Of a stretch of DNA of 5,135 nt, positions 1-4,653 are shown one piece after another. The notes under the pieces were generated by a model. That model searched no databases, had not been told where the DNA came from, and saw only the letters and a list, made by a program, of their open reading frames with translations. The position numbers were made by a program, and so were the translations under genes. The first letter of the stretch is position 1; every line of letters starts with the position of its first letter. Source of the stretch: Jiangellaceae bacterium (GTDB lineage: Bacteria; Actinomycetota; Actinomycetes; Jiangellales; Jiangellaceae); the NCBI GenBank assembly GCA_030146385.1, contig JASLBX010000386.1:1-5135 (forward strand). The letters run 5' to 3'.

Positions 1-449
1 TGGCCACGGCCGAGTCGCTGACCGGCGGGCTGGTCGCCGCGGCTCTGACGTCCGTGTCCGGCGCGTCGGCCGTCGTGCGCGGCGGAATCGTCGCGTACGC
101 GACGGATTTGAAGCACGAGCTCGCCGGCGTGCCGGCTGAGACCTTGCGGCGCGACGGTCCGGTGGCGGCCTCGACGGCCGAGGCGATGGCGGTGGGCGTC
201 CGGCGCAGGTGCGCTGCAACGTACGGGGTGGCGACCACCGGCGTGGCCGGACCCGATCCGCAGGACGGGCGTCCTCCGGGCACGCTGCACGTGGCGGTGG
301 CGGGGCCGGCGGGAAGCCGCGTCGAGTCGGTCAGCGACTTGCGGGGCGACCGCGCGGAGATCCGCGAAGCCGCCGTCCAGCACGCACTCGAGTTGCTGGC
401 ATCAGCGGTCGCGGAGGCGCGGGAATCCCAGCCAGGCCCGGGGCGTTAA
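1..449 (+). CDS. cinA: CinA C-terminal domain / PncC-type nicotinamide-nucleotide amidohydrolase (5' partial)
   Basis: The gene enters from the left edge, with its codon phase beginning at base 3; 148 residues are visible up to the TAA at 447-449. The family deamidates nicotinamide mononucleotide to nicotinic acid mononucleotide in the cytoplasm, recycling pyridine nucleotides. Family motifs visible in order are AESLTGG (visible residues 3-9, with the conserved serine), RGGIVAYATDLK (26-37, with a conserved tyrosine and lysine), GVATTGVAGP (75-84) and PPGTLHVAV (91-99). The fragment covers almost the whole C-terminal domain. If the protein is the short stand-alone form, usually about 160 residues, only a few N-terminal residues are missing. 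A two-domain CinA with an N-terminal molybdopterin-binding-like domain cannot be excluded. The tail after about residue 138 is a low-complexity Gly/Pro end. clgR follows 97 bases downstream on the same strand, a common actinobacterial order. The family assignment is firm; the exact name depends on the missing part. Confidence 0.93.
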   Translation, partial: ATAESLTGGLVAAALTSVSGASAVVRGGIVAYATDLKHELAGVPAETLRRDGPVAASTAEAMAVGVRRRCAATYGVATTGVAGPDPQDGRPPGTLHVAVAGPAGSRVESVSDLRGDRAEIREAAVQHALELLASAVAEARESQPGPGR

Positions 450-469
450 ACACGACACGGGTCCACCAC

Positions 470-496
470 CCTTTCGAGCCGACGGGCTGCCGAAGG
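470..496. promoter_or_regulatory. Imperfect dyad between cinA and clgR
   Basis: An inverted repeat with a 4-base centre lies about 20 bases after the cinA stop. AGCC (477-480) pairs with GGCT (485-488) across GACG. The outer arms, CCTTTCG (470-476) and CGAAGG (491-496), pair with small bulges. There is no T-run after it, so it is a weak terminator candidate at best. It sits just upstream of the possible clgR -10 element at 497-502, so it could equally be an operator. I did not find the CGC-N5-GCG type ClgR box in it. The structure is seen in the sequence; its role is not known. Confidence 0.3.
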
Positions 497-509
497 TACG
501 GTGGTTCCA
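497..509 (+). promoter_or_regulatory. Possible clgR promoter (-10 element)
   Basis: TACGGT at 497-502 fits the TANNNT form of actinobacterial housekeeping -10 elements. It would place a transcript start near A509, about 38 bases before the clgR start codon. No convincing -35 hexamer stands 16-18 bases upstream; the best stretch begins TTCG at 473. In other actinobacteria clgR has its own stress-responsive promoter, so a promoter here is expected, but this exact element is only a candidate. Confidence 0.25.
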
Positions 510-546
510 GGACAGGCATCTCGATCGCACGAAGGGGGAGTGGCCG

Positions 547-858
547 GTGGTCCTCGTCAGGCGCCTCATCGGCGACGTCCTACGCCGCCGTCGCATCGCC
601 CAGGGTCGCACGCTGCGCGAAGTGTCGGCCGCTGCGCGAGTCAGCCTTGGTTACCTGTCGGAGGTCGAGCGGGGCCGTAAAGAGGCTTCGTCCGAACTTC
701 TCGCCGCCATCTGCGACGCGCTCGACCTGCCCATGTCGTCCGTCCTGCGCGAGGTCAGCGACGAGATGTCGCGAGTCGAGGCGGCCGCCGTTGGTGCACT
801 GACCGAGCTGCGGCCCCCGCGTTCGGCGGCCAAGCGCGACGTTGTTGCGGTGGGCTGA
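547..858 (+). CDS. clgR: ClgR, XRE-family transcriptional activator of Clp/Lon protease genes
   Basis: This 103-residue protein has an XRE/Cro-type helix-turn-helix at about residues 22-61. The region GRTLREVSAAARVSLGYLSE and the following ERGRKE-SSELL segment are close to what I know of mycobacterial and streptomycete ClgR, including the alignment of the N-terminus. ClgR is a cytoplasmic DNA-binding protein that activates clpP, clpC and lon under protein-folding stress and is itself removed by Clp proteolysis. The GTG start at 547 is preceded by GGGGAG at 535-540 with 6 bases of spacing, a strong ribosome-binding site. The protein is slightly shorter than the roughly 110 residues usual for mycobacterial ClgR. 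The C-terminus is divergent and ends in Val-Ala-Val-Gly rather than the Ala-Ala tail described for Streptomyces ClgR. cinA lies upstream on the same strand, which supports the call. Confidence 0.93.
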   Translation: MVLVRRLIGDVLRRRRIAQGRTLREVSAAARVSLGYLSEVERGRKEASSELLAAICDALDLPMSSVLREVSDEMSRVEAAAVGALTELRPPRSAAKRDVVAVG

Positions 859-874
859 CCCACGCTCTAGCATT

Positions 875-890
875 CCCGGGCATCGCCGGG
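875..890 (+). terminator. GC-rich hairpin after clgR, possible terminator
   Basis: CCCGG (875-879) and CCGGG (886-890) form a 5-base-pair all-GC stem around a 6-base loop, starting 16 bases after the clgR stop. No T-tract follows. Intrinsic terminators in high-GC actinobacteria often lack a T-run, so the hairpin could end the clgR transcript. It could also be chance in such GC-rich DNA. Confidence 0.3.
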
Positions 891-894
891 GTAA

Positions 895-929
895 CGTATC
901 GGTGGTCTGTTAAGACTCTTATCGATACG
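895..929. promoter_or_regulatory. Nested inverted repeats in the ROK gene leader, possible operator
   Basis: CGTATCG (895-901) is repeated in inverse orientation as CGATACG (923-929), a perfect 7-base match with 21 bases between the arms. Inside it lies a second small dyad, GTCT (905-908) and AGAC (913-916) around GTTA. The right arm overlaps an 8-base palindrome TATCGATA (920-927) and runs into the ribosome-binding site GGAGG (929-933). A possible -10 element TAACGT is at 892-897, with no good -35. Regulators of this type often control their own gene, so this is a natural place for an autoregulatory operator. That role is inferred from position only. Confidence 0.4.
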
Positions 930-939
930 GAGGCGGGTT

Positions 940-2127
940 ATGTCGCGTCGGCCCGGCACGCCCGAGTTGCTGCGCGCGATGAACGATCGCAGCGCTTTCG
1001 AACACCTGCTGGCGGAAGGGCCGTTGACCCGTGGCCGGCTTGGCGAGCTCACCGGCTTGTCCAAGGTCACCGCGTCCCAGCTTGTCGTCCGGTTACAGCA
1101 GCGTGGTCTGATCGAGGTGGTGGGTACCCGATCAGGAGGCCGCGGGCCTAGCGCGGAGCTGTACGCCGTGCGTCCCGGCTCCTCGTACTCCGTGGGAGTC
1201 GACATGGTGCTCGACTGGATCCAGGCCGCGGTCTCCGGGATCACAGGGCCGGTCATCGCTCACACTTCGCGCCCCACAACCGGCAAGGACGACCCCGTGC
1301 GCGTCGTCCACGAGGTCGTCGAGCAGGTCATGAGCCAGGCGGGCGTGGGCTTGTCCGAGCTCAGCCAGGTCGTGATCGGCACGACCGGTGTGGTCGATCC
1401 GGTCACCGGCGACGTGACTTTCTCGTTCGACCTGCCCAAGTGGCACCGCGGCCTCCACGACGCAATCCACAAGGATCTCGGCTGCGAGATCACCATCGAG
1501 AACGACGTGAATCTCGCCGCGATCGCCGAGCGTGAGGAGGGCGCCGCCCGCGAGGTCGAGGACATGGTGCTGTTCTGGGTGGGCCGCGGCATCGGCCTCG
1601 CGGTCGTGCTGGGCGGCCGCCTGCAACGCGGAGCGAGCGGAGCGGCCGGTGAGATCGGCTACCTGCCGGTTCCGGGAGCGCCCCTGCTGGACGACGTGTC
1701 GAGCCGCGACGCGCGCGGCCAGCTGGGCGGGTCGTTCCAGCAGCTGGTGGGTGCCGGTGCGGTGTCCGAGCTGGCCGAGCGGCACGGCATCGCGGCCGAC
1801 GGCGCCTCGGGTGCCGTGCGGGCGGCGCTGGCGGCGGGTTCGCCGGCACAGCCCTTCCTCAACGAACTGGCACACCGCCTCGCAGTCGGTGTGGCGGCAG
1901 TGTGCTCCGTCGTCGATCCGGCTCTCGTCGTGCTGGCGGGTGACGTCGGAGCCGCGGGAGACGAGCGGTTGTGCAAGCTGGTGTCCAATGCGGTGGAGCA
2001 CCTGGTGCCGGTCAGCCCGAAGGTCGTCCCGACGGCCGTCCGGGAAGATCCGGTGCTGCGTGGTGCGGTGATCACTGCCGTGCACAAGTCTCGGGAAGCG
2101 CTGCTCACGTCGATCGCGGCCAGCTGA
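940..2127 (+). CDS. ROK-family transcriptional regulator, degenerate kinase fold without zinc site
   Basis: This 395-residue protein combines a winged helix-turn-helix (about residues 25-72; recognition helix near 41-58, wing GTRSGGRGP at 62-70) with a ROK/ASKHA domain (about 83-390). ROK landmarks are VVIGTTGVVDP (144-154), IENDVNLAAIAE (186-197, with the END acid that serves as base in sugar kinases) and VGRGIGLAVVLGGRLQRG to GEIGYLPV (214-244). Family repressors such as NagC, Mlc and XylR bind a sugar or sugar phosphate and release DNA. Here the N-terminal phosphate loop, normally DxGxTK, reads GVDMVLDW. The zinc ligand His after GEIG is Tyr, and the CxCGxxGC cluster is absent (about 245-268 has no Cys). 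It is therefore unlikely to be a kinase or to hold structural zinc. The ATG at 940 has GGAGG at 929-933 with 6-base spacing. Codon 52 is a rare TTA. The ligand and targets are unknown; the adjacent flavin reductase gene is the obvious candidate partner. Confidence 0.9.
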   Translation: MSRRPGTPELLRAMNDRSAFEHLLAEGPLTRGRLGELTGLSKVTASQLVVRLQQRGLIEVVGTRSGGRGPSAELYAVRPGSSYSVGVDMVLDWIQAAVSGITGPVIAHTSRPTTGKDDPVRVVHEVVEQVMSQAGVGLSELSQVVIGTTGVVDPVTGDVTFSFDLPKWHRGLHDAIHKDLGCEITIENDVNLAAIAEREEGAAREVEDMVLFWVGRGIGLAVVLGGRLQRGASGAAGEIGYLPVPGAPLLDDVSSRDARGQLGGSFQQLVGAGAVSELAERHGIAADGASGAVRAALAAGSPAQPFLNELAHRLAVGVAAVCSVVDPALVVLAGDVGAAGDERLCKLVSNAVEHLVPVSPKVVPTAVREDPVLRGAVITAVHKSREALLTSIAAS

Positions 2128-2167
2128 TCCGGAATCACGCCTAGGGGCCGGCTTGTTGTAGCGATAG

Positions 2168-2719
2168 ATGACGGCGAAGGCCACGAGCGAACAGGCCGCC
2201 GGGGAACTGCCCTCGGCGGCTATTGGTGAATTCCGCGACGCGATGTCGCGGCTCGCCGGCGGAGTAGGCCTGCTCACGACGCGCGACCCGGTCGGGCGGG
2301 ACTGCGGCATCACCGTCACCGCCGTGTCATCGGTGTCGCTGGACCCACCGCTGGTGCTCGTGTGCGTCAAGCGGGAAGGGTTCATTCATGACGCGCTGTA
2401 CGTCTCGTCCGGATGGGCGTTGACGATGCTGGCCAGCGATCAGGTCGACCTGGCCGAGTACGCCGCGCGGCACCGGCATCCGGGCGATCGCGACGACTTC
2501 TCGCCGTGGAGCGCTCGCGCCGGTATCGACGGCGCCCTGGTGTTCACCGGCGGAGTGTCCGCGATCGAGTGCGTGCCTGTGCAGTTCGTGGACGCCGGTG
2601 ATCACACCATCGCCATCGGCCGGGTGATGGGTGTAGCCGATGACATGACGGGAGCGCGCCCATTGGTCCATGTCGATCGCAGTTACTACACGCTCGCTTC
2701 CGCTGCCGTCCCGGAATGA
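2168..2719 (+). CDS. Flavin reductase-like FMN-binding protein
   Basis: The 183-residue length and motifs fit the flavin reductase-like domain family (HpaC, NtaB, ActVB type), split-barrel proteins that bind FMN and usually use NAD(P)H to supply reduced flavin to a partner oxygenase. Visible motifs are FRDAMSRLAGGVGLLTT (22-38), GITVTAVSSVSLDPPLVLVCV (47-67, the flavin-contacting segment), GWALTMLASDQVDLAEYAA (82-100) and GDHTIAIGRV (144-153), ending in PLVHVDRSYYTL. The ATG at 2168 is the earliest possible start because an in-frame TAG sits directly before it at 2165-2167. The next Met, residue 26, would cut into the domain. No Shine-Dalgarno sequence is visible at the right distance, so translation may be leaderless or coupled to the ROK gene, whose stop is 40 bases upstream. 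No partner oxygenase is in the window, so the substrate role is open. The last 34 bases overlap the opposing MMPL-like gene. Confidence 0.88.
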   Translation: MTAKATSEQAAGELPSAAIGEFRDAMSRLAGGVGLLTTRDPVGRDCGITVTAVSSVSLDPPLVLVCVKREGFIHDALYVSSGWALTMLASDQVDLAEYAARHRHPGDRDDFSPWSARAGIDGALVFTGGVSAIECVPVQFVDAGDHTIAIGRVMGVADDMTGARPLVHVDRSYYTLASAAVPE

Positions 2720-3183
2720 CCGCGTAGCTCGGCAGCAGGCGAGAATGGCCTGCCTGGCCACCAGACGCGTTCGCCCATGTCGTACGAGAGCGCGGGAACC
2801 AGCAGAGACCGCACGATGAGCGTGTCGACCAGTACGCCGACCGCGACGATGAACGCAATCTGGACCAGGAATGAGAGCGGGACGGCCAGTGCAGCGAAAG
2901 TGGCCGCCAGCACGACTCCCGCACTGGTGATCACACCGCCGGTCACGGCGCCGGTCACTTCGCGGCCGTACTCGATGACCACGATTGCGGCGACCGAGTC
3001 GTCATCCTGCACCGCACGTTGAGCCACCGTCACCCTGGTCGATTCCGCGTCGTAGGGAAGGAACGCAGCCCGGTCATTGGTCTGTACGTCCGCCAGTTTT
3101 CCGGCGTACGGGCCGACTACACCGCCGATGATCAGCCAGCTCACCATGACGACCGCGGGCAGCAGCCATCGGAAACGACTCAC
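2686..3183 (-). CDS. MMPL/RND-type transporter with large in-frame internal deletion (remnant)
   Basis: From the GTG at 3183 the gene encodes 165 residues, against roughly 700 for actinobacterial MMPL transporters. Residues 3-43 hold the family's first helix and following loop (WLLPAVVMVSWLIIGGVVGP, then YAGKLADVQTNDRAAFLP). The text stays family-like to about AIVVIE (66-71). At about 71-76 it jumps to the far C-terminus: VTGGVITSAGVVLAATFAAL (80-99) and the last helix FLVQIAFIVAVGVLVDTLIVRSLLVPAL (105-132), ending MGERVWWPGRP. The second extracytoplasmic domain and most helices are missing, so substrate export in the usual way is not expected. The frame is open and GGGGAG (3191-3196 on the opposite strand) lies 7 bases before the GTG, so a three-helix protein may still be made. 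A longer reading from 3264 has only low-complexity, Arg-rich extra sequence. Most likely a decaying gene; a working mini-protein is possible. Confidence 0.82.
   Translation of the reverse strand: MSRFRWLLPAVVMVSWLIIGGVVGPYAGKLADVQTNDRAAFLPYDAESTRVTVAQRAVQDDDSVAAIVVIEYGREVTGAVTGGVITSAGVVLAATFAALAVPLSFLVQIAFIVAVGVLVDTLIVRSLLVPALSYDMGERVWWPGRPFSPAAELRGHSGTAAEASV
2735..2753 (+). terminator. Hairpin after the flavin reductase gene, possible terminator
   Basis: GCAGGC (2735-2740) and GCCTGC (2748-2753) form a perfect 6-base-pair stem with a 7-base loop, starting 16 bases after the flavin reductase stop. It lies within the C-terminal codons of the opposing MMPL-like gene, and no T-run follows. An alternative stem, TGGCC/GGCCA at 2746-2760, would compete with it. 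Position makes a terminator plausible, but coding constraint or chance could also produce it. Confidence 0.27.
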
Positions 3184-3322
3184 GGTGGATCTCCCCGCTG
3201 TGGGCTCGACGGCGCCTCTCAGTCTGGTGCCTTGCCGGGACTTTGGACGTCGAGTAGCATGCAAACTGATTTAGCACTAAAATACATGGCGACACGTACT
3301 CAGGGCAACTGAAGGAAGACCG
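3184..3322. promoter_or_regulatory. Divergent intergenic region between the MMPL remnant and the epimerase
   Basis: This 139-base stretch separates two divergent genes and should hold both promoters. The half next to the MMPL-like gene is GC-rich and includes its ribosome-binding site. The part from about 3260 to 3287 is clearly richer in A and T than the rest of the window, as expected for a promoter core. No small gene is visible here. Confidence 0.6.
3270..3283. promoter_or_regulatory. Palindrome TTTAG-CA-CTAAA overlapping a -10 element
   Basis: TTTAG (3270-3274) and CTAAA (3277-3281) are perfect inverted arms around CA. The right arm overlaps TAAAAT at 3278-3283, a 5-of-6 match to the consensus -10 element on the + strand, placing a start near 3290, about 33 bases before the epimerase ATG. 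The -35 match is poor (TAGCAT at 3255-3260, 17-base spacing). On the other strand the same stretch offers TATTTT as a possible -10 for the MMPL-like gene. A protein bound here could block either promoter. The dyad and the hexamer are seen; regulation is inferred. Confidence 0.45.
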
Positions 3323-4651
3323 ATGGCACATACGTTCATGACAACCGTCGCCGCGCCGCTCGGTGAGGTGTTCGCCTGGCATGCGCAGCCGGGTGCAATT
3401 CGGCGGTTGATGCCGCCATGGCTGCCCACAAAGGTTGTCCGCGAGACACCCTCGTTGCGGGACGGATCTGCCGTGATCTCGATGCTGGGCGTTCCTTGGA
3501 TCGCACGGCATCGCACCGCGGATTTCGATCCGCCACGGCGGTTCGCGGACGAACTGGTCACCACTGGGTTGGGCCGCGTGCTGGGCTGGCGCCACCTGCA
3601 TGCGTTCGAGGCGGCAGGGCCGAGCGCTACACGGATTACCGACAGAGTGGATGCCCGGCTACCCAGGCGTGCGATTCAATCCTTATTCCGCTACCGTCAC
3701 GACCAGCTGGCCGCGGATCTACAGGCCCTCCAGCAGTCCCGAGCCATCGCAGACAGGCCGTTGACCATCGCCGTCACCGGTGCCTCCGGGACCATCGGCA
3801 CGGCGCTGACGGCGTTTCTCTCGACCGGTGGCCACCGCGTCGTCCGCCTCGTCCGACGGGCGGCCCGGACTCCGGACGAACGGCGCTGGCGGCCGGCCGA
3901 TCCCGACCCCGAGATCCTCGCCGGAGTCGATGCGGTCGTCCACCTTGCCGGCGAGTCTCTGGCCGGCAGGTTCACGGCGGCGCGCCGGCAGGCGATCACC
4001 GAAAGCCGCCTCACGCCGACCAGACGGCTCGCCGAGCTAATGGCCCGGCAGGAACGGCCGGCGGCGTTCATCTCAGCGTCCGCGATCGGCTACTACGGCT
4101 CGGACCGGGGACCCGAGATCCTCACCGAGTCCAGCCCACGCGGCGACGGGTTCCTGGCCGACGTCGTGTCGGCCTGGGAGGAGGCCACCCGTCCGGCGGA
4201 GGAGGCGGGATTGCGTGTCGCCCAGGTACGCACGGGTGTGGTCCAGACCCCCACCGGCGGCATGCTGCGGCTCATCGCGCCGTTGTTCTGGACCGGTCTG
4301 GGTGGGCGCCTCGGAACCGGCGAGCAGTGGCTTTCCTGGATCGCGCTGGACGATCTAGTCGACATCTACCTCCGGGCGATTCTGGACGGCGATCTGCGCG
4401 GGCCGATCAACGCAGTGGCACCCGAACCCGTGATTAACGCCGACTACACCAGCACGCTGGCCAAGGTGCTGAGACGTCCGGCTGTGGTGCCGGTGCCTCG
4501 TTGGGCGCCCAGCCTGCTGCTTGGCGAGGAGGGGGCTTCCGAGATCGCCTTCGCGAGTCAGCGCGTCTCGCCCACCAGGCTGGCCGGTGCCGGCCACCAG
4601 TTCAGATTCGAGACCCTCGAGCCTGCACTGCGTCATGTGCTCGGCCGGTGA
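3323..4651 (+). CDS. SRPBCC domain fused to TIGR01777-family NAD(P)-binding epimerase
   Basis: The 442-residue protein has two parts. Residues 1-140 are an SRPBCC/START-like domain, a hydrophobic-pocket fold, with family-like segments FDPPRRFADELVT (68-80), GWRHLHAF (88-95) and the closing FRYRHDQLAADLQAL (122-136). Residues 147-442 are a TIGR01777 (SDR39U1/YfcH-like) extended short-chain dehydrogenase: nucleotide-binding TGASGTIG (152-159), VVHLAGES (205-212), ISASAIGYYGS (250-260), WLSWIALDDLV (336-346) and a C-terminal DUF1731-type segment with SQRVSPTRLAGAGHQF (412-427). No lysine follows the GYYG tyrosine at the YxxxK spacing, which is common in this family and leaves the chemistry unknown. 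The substrate is not known. The ATG at 3323 has AAGGAAG at 3312-3318 as ribosome-binding site. Codon 121 is a rare TTA. The gene ends 2 bases before the opposing lhr stop. No signal peptide, so cytoplasmic. Confidence 0.92.
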   Translation: MAHTFMTTVAAPLGEVFAWHAQPGAIRRLMPPWLPTKVVRETPSLRDGSAVISMLGVPWIARHRTADFDPPRRFADELVTTGLGRVLGWRHLHAFEAAGPSATRITDRVDARLPRRAIQSLFRYRHDQLAADLQALQQSRAIADRPLTIAVTGASGTIGTALTAFLSTGGHRVVRLVRRAARTPDERRWRPADPDPEILAGVDAVVHLAGESLAGRFTAARRQAITESRLTPTRRLAELMARQERPAAFISASAIGYYGSDRGPEILTESSPRGDGFLADVVSAWEEATRPAEEAGLRVAQVRTGVVQTPTGGMLRLIAPLFWTGLGGRLGTGEQWLSWIALDDLVDIYLRAILDGDLRGPINAVAPEPVINADYTSTLAKVLRRPAVVPVPRWAPSLLLGEEGASEIAFASQRVSPTRLAGAGHQFRFETLEPALRHVLGR

Positions 4652-4653
4652 CG

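Noticed and set aside
450..546. ClgR autoregulatory box upstream of clgR
   Set aside because: I looked for a CGC-N5-GCG type site and found none; only an imperfect dyad of another sequence is present.
1132..2385. Long open minus-strand frame (about 417 codons) opposite the ROK gene
   Set aside because: Its product is rich in His, Arg, Ala and Asp with no recognisable domain, and it exactly shadows a clear ROK-family gene. Long antisense frames are common in very GC-rich DNA.
940..2719. ROK regulator plus flavin reductase as a new defence or signalling system
   Set aside because: Both are ordinary families with a plausible regulator-enzyme relation, and nothing such as an effector, toxin, nuclease or membrane pore accompanies them.
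2746..2760. TGGCC-TGCCT-GGCCA hairpin as a strong bidirectional terminator
   Set aside because: It lies in MMPL-like coding sequence (the conserved VWWPGRP codons), has only five pairs, lacks T-runs and competes with the 2735-2753 stem.
2168..3183. Transposon or insertion-sequence origin of the MMPL deletion
   Set aside because: No transposase remnant, terminal inverted repeats or target-site duplication are visible around the junction; a simple deletion explains the sequence.
3184..3264. Upstream ATG at 3264 as the start of the MMPL-like gene
   Set aside because: The extra 27 residues are Arg-rich and unlike the family. GTG at 3183 has a good GGGGAG site 7 bases upstream and places the first helix at the usual distance from the N-terminus.
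3418..4437. 339-codon + strand frame inside the epimerase gene
   Set aside because: Its product is a Arg/Pro/Gly-rich low-complexity translation in another frame, while the 3323-4651 frame shows all TIGR01777 motifs.
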